Shown in pieces: positions 39,876-49,945 of a DNA stretch of 64,000 bases (position 1 is the first letter of the stretch; each line of letters starts with the position of its first letter). The stretch spans positions 992,001 through 1,056,000 of the forward strand of contig NZ_CP011047.1 of assembly GCF_000982825.1 (NCBI RefSeq), read 5' to 3'. Position numbers and translations under genes: made by a program. The notes beneath the pieces are model-generated. The model saw only the letters and a list, made by a program, of their open reading frames with translations, did no database searches and was not told where the DNA came from. The DNA comes from Cronobacter sakazakii. GTDB taxonomy: Bacteria > Pseudomonadota > Gammaproteobacteria > Enterobacterales > Enterobacteriaceae.

Positions 39876-40502
39876 ATGATGAAAAAGATTTGGCTGGCGC
39901 TGGCCGGTATGGTGATGGCATTCAGCGTATCCGCCGCCGATTATTCTGACGGGAAACAGTACAACACGCTGGAGAAGCCGGTTGCCGGCGCGCCGCAGGT
40001 AATGGAGTTCTTCTCCTTCTACTGCCCGCACTGCTACCAGTTTGAAGAAGTGCTGCACGTTTCTGACAGCGTGAAGAAAAAACTGCCGGCTGGCACCAAA
40101 ATGACCAAATACCACGTTGAGTTCCTGGGCCCGTTGGGTAAAGACCTGACGCAGGCGTGGGCGGTTGCGATGGCGATGGGCATCGAAGATAAAATTACGG
40201 CCCCGATGTTTGAAGCGGTGCAGAAAACCCAGACCGTACAGACACCTGCTGATATCCGCAAAGTCTTTATCGACGCGGGCGTGAAGCCGGAAGAGTATGA
40301 CGCTGCCTGGAACAGCTTCGTGGTGAAATCGCTCGTCGCGCAGCAGGAAAAAGCGGCGGCTGATGTTGGCCTGCAGGGCGTGCCTGCCATGTACGTTAAC
40401 GGCAAATACCAGCTGAACCCGCAGGGCATGGATACCAGCAATATGGACGTCTTCGTCCAGCAATATGCGGATACCGTTAACTACCTGCTCGGTAAAAAAT
40501 AA
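39876..40502 (+). CDS. dsbA: DsbA, periplasmic disulfide oxidoreductase
   Basis: The 208-residue protein has a signal peptide (cleavage after SVSA, about residue 20), a thioredoxin fold with active-site CPHC at residues 50-53, and the cis-Pro loop GVPAM. It introduces disulfides into exported proteins and is reoxidised by DsbB. The AGGAGA site favours the ATG at 39876 over the one at 39879. A strong terminator follows. Confidence 0.98.
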   Translation: MMKKIWLALAGMVMAFSVSAADYSDGKQYNTLEKPVAGAPQVMEFFSFYCPHCYQFEEVLHVSDSVKKKLPAGTKMTKYHVEFLGPLGKDLTQAWAVAMAMGIEDKITAPMFEAVQKTQTVQTPADIRKVFIDAGVKPEEYDAAWNSFVVKSLVAQQEKAAADVGLQGVPAMYVNGKYQLNPQGMDTSNMDVFVQQYADTVNYLLGKK

Positions 40503-40518
40503 TCGAATGCGTTAAATG

Positions 40519-40546
40519 AAAAAGCCGGTCACTGACCGGCTTTTTT
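40519..40546 (+). terminator. Bidirectional terminator between dsbA and yihG
   Basis: GCCGGT and ACCGGC form the stem, with A-run before and T-run after, so it can act on both strands. The yihG stop codon (40529-40531) lies inside the hairpin. Confidence 0.88.
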
Positions 40547-41437
40547 ATATTGCTGATAAATGACCTCAAGCCTGGCGTCTTTCTCGCTCCACAGCCCGTT
40601 CAGCCACTGCTGGAAACCACGTTTAAAGTTTTTATCGTTAATGTAATCACCGTGCAGCGATGCCTCCACCGGCAATAAATCGATCTGCACCACAATACGC
40701 GTTAACTTTCCTGTGAGCATATCGTAAAACGGTGTGCGGTTATTTTCCGGGTAGCAGAGCGTCACATTCAGCATCTTATCGAATTGTTTTCCCAGCACAT
40801 TCAACGCCATTGCAATGCCCGCCGCTTTCGGCGGTAGTAAATGCCGGAACGGTGAACGCAACTGGCGCTGTTTTTCTACGGTAAACCGAGAGCCTTCGAC
40901 GAAATTCACAATCGTTGTCGGGTGATGGCGAAACTTTTCACAGGAACGACGCGTCGTTTCCACATCTTTGCCGCGTCGTTCCGGGTGACGCAGCAAATAG
41001 CTGCGGGAATAGCGGCGCATAAACGGCATATCCAGCGCCCAACAGGCGAGCCCAATAAAAGGCACCCATGCAAGCTGCTGTTTCAGAAAATATTTATTCA
41101 TCGGAATATGCTTACGAAACAGCACGCACAGCACCACAATATCTGCCCAGCTATGGTGATTGCAGATAAGTAAATACCAGCTCTTTTTATTTAGCCCCTG
41201 GAGCCCCTGTACTTCCCATTTAAGATGCGGATTCAGGTGCAGCAGCAATGCCAGTCCTTCGCACCAGCAATACATCATAAAATTGCAGAAGCGGGACACC
41301 GTGCGCCATACCGCTGGTACAGGCAGCACCAGTTTAATTATTCCGGCAAGGATAATCGGCACGGAGCATAAAATAGTCACCAGAATAGTAAGCACGATGC
41401 TGAGCATAAGCGTCAGCGCAGCGAGTAATCTCGACAT
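40529..41437 (-). CDS. yihG: YihG, probable inner-membrane lysophospholipid acyltransferase
   Basis: The 302-residue protein is a PlsC-type acyltransferase: the catalytic HX4D motif is in CNHHSWADIVV, and FVEGSRFT is the second block. The N-terminus has hydrophobic segments (LSIVLTILVTILCSVPII). In E. coli YihG acylates lysophosphatidic acid and affects phospholipid acyl composition. The ATG at 41435-41437 lacks a good ribosome-binding site and the frame is open to 41587, so the start is uncertain. E. coli yihF, which I recall between dsbA and yihG, is absent. Confidence 0.92.
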   Translation of the reverse strand: MSRLLAALTLMLSIVLTILVTILCSVPIILAGIIKLVLPVPAVWRTVSRFCNFMMYCWCEGLALLLHLNPHLKWEVQGLQGLNKKSWYLLICNHHSWADIVVLCVLFRKHIPMNKYFLKQQLAWVPFIGLACWALDMPFMRRYSRSYLLRHPERRGKDVETTRRSCEKFRHHPTTIVNFVEGSRFTVEKQRQLRSPFRHLLPPKAAGIAMALNVLGKQFDKMLNVTLCYPENNRTPFYDMLTGKLTRIVVQIDLLPVEASLHGDYINDKNFKRGFQQWLNGLWSEKDARLEVIYQQYKKAGQ

Positions 41438-41733
41438 AATAATTTTCAGGCGGTTAGATAAAATGCCAGTGACGGCAGAGGGCGCAGATTCTAACAGAAA
41501 ACATTCCGGCGTAATGAGCCGAAACGTAACGTGCGATGAATAACCGCCTGGTTTTAAGCGTGGCGTAAGCCAGACGGCAAAAGCCATTTTTTATATCCAC
41601 AATAAAACTTTTCCGCTAAAAAATAATTAGCGGCGTCAGGGTTTTTATAAGCCACTGATTTTTTGGATTATTTACAGCGCTTCGCTCCTTTTTTATCTCA
41701 CGTTATTAATAGCTTAGGTTTTTGTGCACAAAG

Positions 41734-41742
41734 TTATCCACA
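41734..41742 (+). promoter_or_regulatory. DnaA box upstream of polA
   Basis: A consensus TTATCCACA occurs in the otherwise gene-free yihG-polA interval (41438-41866), 125 bases before the polA start. Several GATC sites follow. In E. coli a DnaA box also lies upstream of polA and has been linked to its expression. The rest of the interval is A/T-rich and must carry the polA promoter, which I did not assign. Confidence 0.7.
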
Positions 41743-41866
41743 AGCAGCATTGCGAGCGATCGCGCGGATCGACAAAACTTTCCATGCGATCGGCCCTTTG
41801 GGTTTCATGTTTTGCGCCAGGCTATGGCATCCTTTATCCATAACTTCATTATCAGGCACGGACATT

Positions 41867-44650
41867 ATGGTTCAGATCCCAGAAAATCCCCTTATTCTCG
41901 TCGATGGCTCTTCTTACCTGTATCGGGCGTATCACGCGTTTCCGCCGCTCACTAACAGTGCCGGCGAGCCCACGGGCGCGATGTATGGCGTGCTGAATAT
42001 GCTGCGCAGCCTGATACTGCAGTACCAGCCGACCCACGCGGCTGTTGTGTTCGACGCGAAAGGCAAAACCTTCCGTGATGAACTGTTCGAGCACTACAAA
42101 TCCCACCGCCCGCCCATGCCTGACGATCTGCGTGCGCAAATAGAGCCACTGCATGCGATGGTTAAAGCGATGGGCCTGCCGCTTCTGGCGGTCTCCGGCG
42201 TGGAAGCGGACGACGTTATCGGTACGCTCGCCAAAGAAGCCGCCGCAGCGGGCCGCGCGGTGCTTATCAGCACCGGCGATAAAGACATGGCGCAGCTCGT
42301 CACGCCAGACGTCACGCTTATCAACACCATGACCAATACCGTGCTGGGGCCGGAAGAAGTGTGCGCGAAGTATGGCGTGCCGCCGGAGCTTATCATCGAC
42401 TTCCTGGCGCTGATGGGCGACTCGTCCGATAACATTCCGGGCGTGCCGGGCGTCGGCGAGAAAACTGCTCAGGCGCTGTTGCAGGGGCTTGGCGGTCTGG
42501 ACGCGCTCTACGCCAACCCGGAGAAAATCGCTGAGCTCTCCTTCCGCGGTGCTAAAACCATGGCGGCGAAGCTTGAGCAGAATAAAGAGGTGGCGTATCT
42601 CTCCTATCAGCTGGCGACCATTAAAACCGATGTGGAGCTGGAGCTGAGCCACGATCGTCTGGAGGTGCAGCAACCGCAGGCTGATGAATTGCTGGCGCTT
42701 TTCCGGCAGTACGAATTCAAGCGCTGGACGTCCGATCTCGAAGCCGGGAAATGGCTTCAGTCCCGCGGCAAACCCGCCGCGAAGCCGACAGAAACGATTG
42801 TCGTCGAAGCCGAGCCGGAAGAAGAAGCCGTCGCGCTTTCGGCGGAGCGCTATGTAACTATCCTTGACGAAGAGACGCTTCAGGCGTGGATCGAGCGTAT
42901 TAAAAACGCGCCGGTGGTGGCTGTGGATACCGAAACGGACAGCCTCGATAACCTGACAGCCAACCTCGTTGGCATCTCGTTCGCCACTGAGCCAGGCCTT
43001 GCGGCGTATATCCCGGTCGCGCATGATTACCTCGATGCGCCGGATCAGCTTTCCCGCGATCGCGTGCTGGAACTATTAAAACCGTTGCTGGAAGACGAAT
43101 CGCTGGTGAAAGTGGGCCAGAACCTGAAATTCGACCGCGGCATTTTGCAGAATTACGGCATCGAACTGCGCGGCATCGCTTTCGATACCATGCTGGAGTC
43201 GTACATTCTGGACAGCGTCTCAGGCCGCCACGATATGGACAGCCTCTCCAGCCGCTGGCTTAAACACACCACCATCACGTTTGAGCAGATCGCCGGTAAA
43301 GGCAAAAATCAGCTTACGTTTAACCAGATCGATCTCGAACAGGCCGGGCGCTACGCGGCGGAAGACGCCGATGTGACGCTCCAGCTGCACCTGAAGATGT
43401 GGCCAAAACTGCAGCAGCATAAAGGCCCGCTGAATATCTTTGAACATATTGAGATGCCGCTGGTGCCGGTGCTGTCGCGCATCGAGCGCAACGGCGTGAA
43501 AATCGATCCGGCAGTGCTGCACGCGCACTCGCAGGAGATTGCCCTTAAGCTCGCCGAGCTTGAGCAAAAAGCGCATGAGATCGCGGGCGAGCCGTTTAAC
43601 CTCTCCTCCACCAAACAGCTGCAGACTATTCTGTTTGAAAAGCAGGGCATCAAGCCACTGAAGAAAACGCCGGGCGGCGCGCCATCAACCTCAGAAGAGG
43701 TGCTGGAAGAGCTGGCGCTCGACTACCCGCTGCCGAAAGTCATTCTGCAATACCGCGGCCTTGCGAAGCTGAAATCGACTTACACCGATAAACTGCCGCA
43801 GATGATTAACCCGAAAACCGGCCGCGTGCATACCTCTTACCATCAGGCGGTTACGGCTACCGGACGTCTGTCGTCCACCGATCCGAACCTGCAAAACATT
43901 CCGGTGCGTAACGACGAAGGCCGCCGTATCCGCCAGGCGTTTATCGCGCCGGAGGATTATGTCATTGTCTCGGCGGACTACTCGCAGATTGAGCTGCGCA
44001 TCATGGCGCATCTGTCGCGCGATAAAGGGCTGCTCAGCGCGTTTGCGGAAGGCAAAGATATCCACCGCGCAACGGCGGCGGAAGTATTTGGCCTGCCGCT
44101 GGAGAGCGTCTCTAACGAACAGCGCCGCAGCGCCAAAGCGATTAACTTCGGTCTTATTTACGGCATGAGCGCGTTTGGCCTGTCGCGCCAGCTCAATATC
44201 CCGCGTAAAGAGTCGCAGAAGTATATGGATCTCTACTTCGAGCGTTACCCTGGCGTGCTGGAATATATGGAGCGCACCCGTAAGCAGGCGAAAGAACAGG
44301 GCTATGTCGAAACGCTGGACGGGCGTCGTCTCTATCTGCCGGATATCAACGCCAGCAACGCGGCGCGGCGTGCAGGCGCTGAGCGTGCGGCGATCAATGC
44401 CCCGATGCAGGGAACGGCCGCAGACATCATCAAACGTGCCATGATCGCGGTCGATGGCTGGCTGCAGAAAGAGCAGCCGCGCGTGAAAATGATCATGCAG
44501 GTGCACGATGAACTGGTGTTTGAAGTGCATAAAGATGACGTGGAAGCCGTGTCGCAGAAAATCCATGAACTCATGGAGAACAGCATGCAGCTTGACGTGC
44601 CGTTGCTGGTGGAAGTCGGCAGCGGTGTGAACTGGGATGAAGCGCACTGA
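41867..44650 (+). CDS. polA: DNA polymerase I
   Basis: The 927-residue enzyme removes RNA primers and fills gaps. Domains in order: 5' nuclease (residues 1 to about 320, starting MVQIPENPLILVDGSSYLYR), 3'-5' exonuclease-type domain (VAVDTETDSLDN near 355) and polymerase domain (motif A SADYSQIELR, motif B RRSAKAINFGLIYG, motif C QVHDELVFEV). The ATG at 41867 matches the E. coli start; the frame is open further upstream without homology. The length is one residue less than in E. coli. Confidence 0.98.
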   Translation: MVQIPENPLILVDGSSYLYRAYHAFPPLTNSAGEPTGAMYGVLNMLRSLILQYQPTHAAVVFDAKGKTFRDELFEHYKSHRPPMPDDLRAQIEPLHAMVKAMGLPLLAVSGVEADDVIGTLAKEAAAAGRAVLISTGDKDMAQLVTPDVTLINTMTNTVLGPEEVCAKYGVPPELIIDFLALMGDSSDNIPGVPGVGEKTAQALLQGLGGLDALYANPEKIAELSFRGAKTMAAKLEQNKEVAYLSYQLATIKTDVELELSHDRLEVQQPQADELLALFRQYEFKRWTSDLEAGKWLQSRGKPAAKPTETIVVEAEPEEEAVALSAERYVTILDEETLQAWIERIKNAPVVAVDTETDSLDNLTANLVGISFATEPGLAAYIPVAHDYLDAPDQLSRDRVLELLKPLLEDESLVKVGQNLKFDRGILQNYGIELRGIAFDTMLESYILDSVSGRHDMDSLSSRWLKHTTITFEQIAGKGKNQLTFNQIDLEQAGRYAAEDADVTLQLHLKMWPKLQQHKGPLNIFEHIEMPLVPVLSRIERNGVKIDPAVLHAHSQEIALKLAELEQKAHEIAGEPFNLSSTKQLQTILFEKQGIKPLKKTPGGAPSTSEEVLEELALDYPLPKVILQYRGLAKLKSTYTDKLPQMINPKTGRVHTSYHQAVTATGRLSSTDPNLQNIPVRNDEGRRIRQAFIAPEDYVIVSADYSQIELRIMAHLSRDKGLLSAFAEGKDIHRATAAEVFGLPLESVSNEQRRSAKAINFGLIYGMSAFGLSRQLNIPRKESQKYMDLYFERYPGVLEYMERTRKQAKEQGYVETLDGRRLYLPDINASNAARRAGAERAAINAPMQGTAADIIKRAMIAVDGWLQKEQPRVKMIMQVHDELVFEVHKDDVEAVSQKIHELMENSMQLDVPLLVEVGSGVNWDEAH

Positions 44651-44796
44651 TGCCCAAACACGCGTAGTCGCTTTTGTAACTTAGCAACATAACTAATAGA
44701 TTTTTGTGATAGTCATTAGAAATTGCTATGTAAACTATGAAAAGAAATTACAAAAAGTGCTTTTTCCCGTCATAAAAAAAGGGTAGAGTTATCGAC

Positions 44797-44905
44797 GTAG
44801 GGTACAGAGGTAAGATGTTCTATCTTTCAGACCTTTTACTTCACGTAATCGGATTTGGCTGAATATTTTAGCCGCCCCAGTCAGAAATGACTGGGGCGTT
44901 TTTTA
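44797..44905 (+). ncRNA. spf: Spot 42 small RNA
   Basis: The 109-base gene runs from GTAGGGTACAGAGGTAAGAT to the T-run after the terminator hairpin (CCCCAGTCA and TGACTGGGG). It is almost identical to E. coli Spot 42, an Hfq-dependent regulator of galK and other carbon genes. A TAGAGT -10 box lies at 44784-44789, and a TGTGA half-site from 44705 fits the known CRP repression. It sits between polA and engB, as in E. coli. Confidence 0.97.
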
Positions 44906-44952
44906 TTGCGTCGGAAAGTCAGACGCGCGAGCCAGGCCCGCGCCGGGGAGGA

Positions 44953-45588
44953 TTACGCTTGCGGGGCGGCGTCTTCGGCCGCAGGCGGCAGATCGTTAAA
45001 CCAGCTGTCCAGCTTGATGCGCAGCTTATCCACGCCGGTTTTCTTCAGGGAAGAAAACGCTTCAACCTGTACGTCGCCATTAAAGGCAATCACCGCTTCA
45101 CGCACCATATTCAGCTGCGCTTTACGCGCACCGCTCGCCAGTTTGTCGGCTTTGGTCAGCAGCACCAGAACAGGAATACCGCTGTCCACGGCCCACTCAA
45201 TCATCTGCTGGTCGAGATCTTTCAGCGGATGGCGAATGTCCATCAGCACCACCAGCCCTTTCAGGCACAGGCGTTTTTCCAGGTATTCGCCCAGCGCGCG
45301 CTGCCATTTGCGCTTCATCTCTTCCGGGACTTCGGCGTAGCCGTAGCCAGGCAGATCCACCAGGCGCTTGCCGTCGGCGACTTCAAACAGGTTAATCAGC
45401 TGCGTGCGTCCCGGCGTTTTACTGGTGCGCGCCAGGCTTTTCTGATTGGTCAGCGTATTGAGCGCGCTGGATTTTCCGGCGTTGGAGCGGCCTGCGAAAG
45501 CCACTTCAATGCCCGTGTCGGAAGGCAGGTGGCGAATATCCGGCGCACTGGTCACAAAGTGCGTCTGTTGATAGTTCAACTGAGTCAA
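44953..45588 (-). CDS. engB: EngB (YihA), ribosome-biogenesis GTPase
   Basis: The 211-residue essential GTPase aids 50S assembly. Motifs: G1 GRSNAGKS (33-40), G2 TPGRTQ, G3 DLPGYGYAEV and G4 TKADK. I chose the TTG at 45586-45588, giving MTQLNYQQTHFV as in E. coli, because GGAG lies at 9 bases upstream; an in-frame ATG at 45621 would add 11 non-conserved residues and include that site. The C-terminus (PPAAEDAAPQA) is variable. Confidence 0.94.
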   Translation of the reverse strand: MTQLNYQQTHFVTSAPDIRHLPSDTGIEVAFAGRSNAGKSSALNTLTNQKSLARTSKTPGRTQLINLFEVADGKRLVDLPGYGYAEVPEEMKRKWQRALGEYLEKRLCLKGLVVLMDIRHPLKDLDQQMIEWAVDSGIPVLVLLTKADKLASGARKAQLNMVREAVIAFNGDVQVEAFSSLKKTGVDKLRIKLDSWFNDLPPAAEDAAPQA

Positions 45589-45862
45589 AACGGTCGTCTC
45601 CGTCAGGATAAGCTTAAGCAATAGCCGCGATTATACCTGAACAGGGCTAAAAGGCTGTTGTTCTCTCCAGCGGCTTACAAAACACCCGCGAGGTCTGTAA
45701 GAGATCTGCCCGTTTTACATTGAGATATCATCGGCTTGAAAGGCGGACGTTTTAATTTTAGTTAAGTAAAAACAGTCAGTTAACCTTGCAGAAATGTCCT
45801 AAAATGGGCTTTTAAGGCCGTTTGCGCCTTGAGCCCCTCGTTCAGGCTGGTAAAGTAATAGG

Positions 45863-46111
45863 CACGGGCAACGGAGTGTCGCAACGGATAATAACTCAGG
45901 ATGAGGGGTCTGGAGCGTCAGGGCGACGAAGCACACAGCATACCAGGACTGTCAACGTCGGAGACGTTAACAAGGATAAAGGAACGCGACACGGAGCGTT
46001 GTCGGCTGAAGGAAAAACAGGGCGGGTTGTAAGCGCACCAGGATGGTGGATACCGATGACCGGTTAAAAAGTCAGGAAAAAAGGCGACAGGTTTACCTGT
46101 CGCCTTTTTTC
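45863..46111 (+). ncRNA. csrC: CsrC small RNA (sequesters CsrA)
   Basis: Located between engB and yihI as in E. coli. About 13 GGA triplets occur in 250 bases, many as AGGA, ACGGA or TGGAG, the CsrA-binding pattern. Blocks shared with E. coli CsrC include CTCAGGATGAGGG and AAGGAAAAACAGGG. It ends in a strong terminator (AGGCGACAGGT, 46082-46092, pairing with ACCTGTCGCCT, then T-run). The start is estimated from a promoter TTGAGC (45829-45834) and TAAAGT (45851-45856). The 270 bases before it, back to engB, hold no gene that I can see. Confidence 0.88.
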
Positions 46112-46178
46112 TTTACTTGCTTTCTGCTAGATTCCGCCGCAATTCTATACTGTTTAAAACGGCCCAAGACGAAAAATT

Positions 46179-46709
46179 ATGAAGCAACCCTCATCCTCTG
46201 TGCGCGGCAAAGGCCCCGCCAAAGCTAAAGCTCGCCGTAAAACGCGTGAAGAATTAAATCAGGAAGCCCGCGATCGCAAGCGCGATAAAAAGCACCGCGG
46301 CCATGCGCCGGGTAGCCGCGCTACGGGGGCCAGCGCGTCCGGAAAATCCTCCGGTCAGTCGACACAGAAAGATCCGCGCATCGGCAGTAAAAAACCGATT
46401 CCGCTTGGAGTGAGCGACGCTCAGGAAACCCGACCTCAGAAGCACCAACCACAACCTAAAAGTGAGAAACCTATGTTGTCACCGCAGGAAGAGCTGGACA
46501 TGCTGGAGAATGACGAGCGCCTGGATGCGCTGCTGGAGCGCCTGGAAGAGGGGGAAACCCTGAGCGCGGACGATCAGGCGTGGGTTGATTCCCGTCTCGA
46601 TCGCATTGATGAGCTGATGCAGCAGCTCGGCCTTTCTTACGACGACGAAGAAGACGAAGAAGAAGAGCAGCAGGAAGATATGATGCGCCTGCTCAAAGGC
46701 GGGAACTAA
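46179..46709 (+). CDS. yihI: YihI, GTPase-activating protein of Der
   Basis: The 176-residue protein stimulates the ribosome-assembly GTPase Der (EngA) in E. coli. The N-terminal half is very basic and low-complexity ([20 protein letters not shown]), and the C-terminal half ([29 protein letters not shown]) is helical and ends in a run of Asp and Glu ([13 protein letters not shown]). E. coli YihI has 169 residues; the difference is in the low-complexity region. It follows csrC. Confidence 0.94.
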
Positions 46710-46717
46710 CCCTTCCG

Positions 46718-46891
46718 ATGGGGCCGACCGTCCTGCTTATACTCCTTCCGATAGTATGTTATCTGGTGTGGTTATTCGTTAAACTACACCGGCTGTCGCG
46801 GCGCCAGAAGTGGCTGCGCAGCCGGCTTATCACCCGCCATCCGGGTGGGCCAGTTCGCCGAACGCGTCGGCGAAACCGTCGGAAGGAGTAA
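46718..46891 (+). CDS. Putative 57-aa small protein: one membrane segment and a basic tail
   Basis: An ATG at 46718, 8 bases after the yihI stop, opens a 57-codon frame. The product has one hydrophobic segment at residues 4-21 (TVLLILLPIVCYLVWLFV) and then a tail with about 17 Arg or Lys. Its TAA (46889-46891) lies 2 bases before the hemN ATG, and its last codons contain the hemN ribosome-binding site AAGGAG, suggesting coupling. A CCTTCCG stretch, not a good ribosome-binding site, precedes the ATG. Other gamma-proteobacteria, as I recall, have a larger DUF2489 gene between yihI and hemN; this could be a remnant, but that is a guess. Confidence 0.5.
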   Translation: MGPTVLLILLPIVCYLVWLFVKLHRLSRRQKWLRSRLITRHPGGPVRRTRRRNRRKE

Positions 46892-46893
46892 GC

Positions 46894-48267
46894 ATGTCTG
46901 AGCAGGTAATCGACTGGGATCTGGCCCTCATCCAGAAATATAACTATTCCGGGCCGCGCTATACCTCATATCCCACGGCTCTTGAGTTTTCTGAAACGTT
47001 TGGCGAGCCTGACTTCGCGCGCGCGGTCGCGCGTTATCCCGACAGGCCGCTCTCGCTCTACGTTCACATCCCTTTCTGCCACAAACTCTGCTACTTCTGC
47101 GGCTGCAATAAAATCGTCACCCGCCAGCAGCATAAAGCCGATCAGTATCTCGACGTGCTGGAGCAGGAGATTATTCATCGCGCGCCGCTGTTTGCCGGGC
47201 GTCGCGTCAGCCAGCTGCACTGGGGCGGCGGTACGCCGACTTACCTCAGCAAAGCGCAAATCAGCCGCCTGATGGGCCTGCTGCGCGCGAATTTCCGGTT
47301 CAACGACGACGCCGAAATCTCTATTGAAGTCGACCCGCGCGAAATCGAGCTGGACGTGCTGGATCACCTGTATGCGGAAGGCTTCCGCCGTCTCAGCATG
47401 GGCGTGCAGGATTTTAATAAAGAGGTGCAGCGTCTGGTAAACCGCGAGCAGGATGAAGACTTCATCTTTGCGCTCATCAAACGCGCGCGGAAAGTGGGCT
47501 TCACCTCGGCCAACATCGATTTAATCTACGGTCTGCCGAAGCAGACGCCGGAAAGCTTTGCCTTTACGCTACAGCGCGTGGCGGAGCTGAACCCGGACCG
47601 CCTGAGCGTCTTTAACTACGCGCATTTGCCGACGCTCTTTGCCGCGCAGCGCAAAATCAAAGAGGCGGATCTGCCCTCGGCGCAGCAGAAGCTCGATATC
47701 CTTCAGCAGACTATCCAGTCGCTGACCCACGCGGGTTATCAGTTCATCGGCATGGACCACTTCGCGAAGCCGGATGACGAGCTGGCTATCGCCCAGCGTA
47801 ACGGCGTGCTGCATCGTAACTTCCAGGGCTACACCACGCAGGGCGACACCGATCTGCTCGGCCTGGGCGTCTCGGCGATTAGTATGATCGGCGACTGCTA
47901 CGCGCAGAACCAGAAAGAGCTTAAGCGTTACTATCAGGCGGTGGATGAGCAGGGCAGCGCGCTGTGGCGCGGGCTTGAGCTGACGCGCGACGACTGCATC
48001 CGCCGCGACGTTATCAAAGCGCTAATCTGCAATTTCCGGCTCGATTTCGCTGAGGTAGAAAAAGCGTGGTCGCTCCGTTTCACCGACTATTTTGCCGAGG
48101 ATTTGCAACTGCTGGCGCCGCTGGCGAAAGACGGGCTGGTGGACGTAAACGCGCGCGGTATCACCGTGACGGCGAAAGGGCGGTTGCTGATTCGCAACGT
48201 CTGCATGTGCTTTGACGTCTATCTGCGCCGCAAAGCGCGGCTGCAACAGTTCTCACGCGTGATATAA
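46894..48267 (+). CDS. hemN: Oxygen-independent coproporphyrinogen III oxidase
   Basis: The 457-residue radical-SAM enzyme converts coproporphyrinogen III to protoporphyrinogen IX without oxygen. The cluster-binding Cys are residues 62, 66 and 69 (FCHKLCYFCGC), followed by the SAM motif HWGGGTPTYL and the HemN C-terminal domain. The ATG at 46894 follows AAGGAG and gives the E. coli length; the frame is open upstream in the small-ORF region without homology. Confidence 0.97.
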   Translation: MSEQVIDWDLALIQKYNYSGPRYTSYPTALEFSETFGEPDFARAVARYPDRPLSLYVHIPFCHKLCYFCGCNKIVTRQQHKADQYLDVLEQEIIHRAPLFAGRRVSQLHWGGGTPTYLSKAQISRLMGLLRANFRFNDDAEISIEVDPREIELDVLDHLYAEGFRRLSMGVQDFNKEVQRLVNREQDEDFIFALIKRARKVGFTSANIDLIYGLPKQTPESFAFTLQRVAELNPDRLSVFNYAHLPTLFAAQRKIKEADLPSAQQKLDILQQTIQSLTHAGYQFIGMDHFAKPDDELAIAQRNGVLHRNFQGYTTQGDTDLLGLGVSAISMIGDCYAQNQKELKRYYQAVDEQGSALWRGLELTRDDCIRRDVIKALICNFRLDFAEVEKAWSLRFTDYFAEDLQLLAPLAKDGLVDVNARGITVTAKGRLLIRNVCMCFDVYLRRKARLQQFSRVI

Positions 48268-48296
48268 AAAAAGCGGGCATAACGCCCGCTTTTTTT
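48266..48296 (+). terminator. Bidirectional terminator between hemN and yshB
   Basis: AGCGGGC and GCCCGCT form a stem flanked by an A-run on the left and a T-run on the right, suitable for both strands. It abuts the hemN stop and overlaps the yshB stop at 48295. Confidence 0.9.
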
Positions 48297-48417
48297 AACT
48301 AAAGAAGTTGACCAGCGCTGCGCACAGCAGGGCGGCAATCGCCGTCTGGGGCGTATGGCCTGCGGCGGCGCCCGCCTCTGCGCTTTGCGTGGCGATATGG
48401 ATCAGTGATTCCAGCAT
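48295..48417 (-). CDS. yshB: YshB-like small hydrophobic protein (40 aa)
   Basis: A 40-codon frame with GGGAGAG before its ATG (48415-48417). The product begins MLESLIHIATQSAE and ends LLCAALVNFFS, with the block HTPQTAIAALLCAA matching what I recall of E. coli YshB (36 residues), and sits at the same place between hemN and glnG. A single membrane span is likely. In Salmonella yshB has been reported to matter inside host cells; its molecular role is unknown. Confidence 0.85.
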   Translation of the reverse strand: MLESLIHIATQSAEAGAAAGHTPQTAIAALLCAALVNFFS

Positions 48418-48527
48418 AACAACTCTCCCCCATAACCGCGCCCGATCATACTCAAGCCTGGCGGACAGTAAAGTATAAAATTAGAGCAATTTGCAGGCGA
48501 CAGCGCTTTTTTACACAACGCTGCCGC

Positions 48528-49937
<1,410 letters not shown>

Positions 49938-49945
49938 AATCACCT

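Noticed and set aside
41663..41866. N-terminal extension of 68 codons on polA
   Set aside because: The region holds a DnaA box and promoter-like DNA, and homology begins at the ATG 41867.
45822..46067. An 81-codon frame over the csrC region
   Set aside because: The DNA is explained by the CsrC RNA gene; the frame's translation has no hydrophobic or conserved pattern and it lies across the RNA and its promoter.
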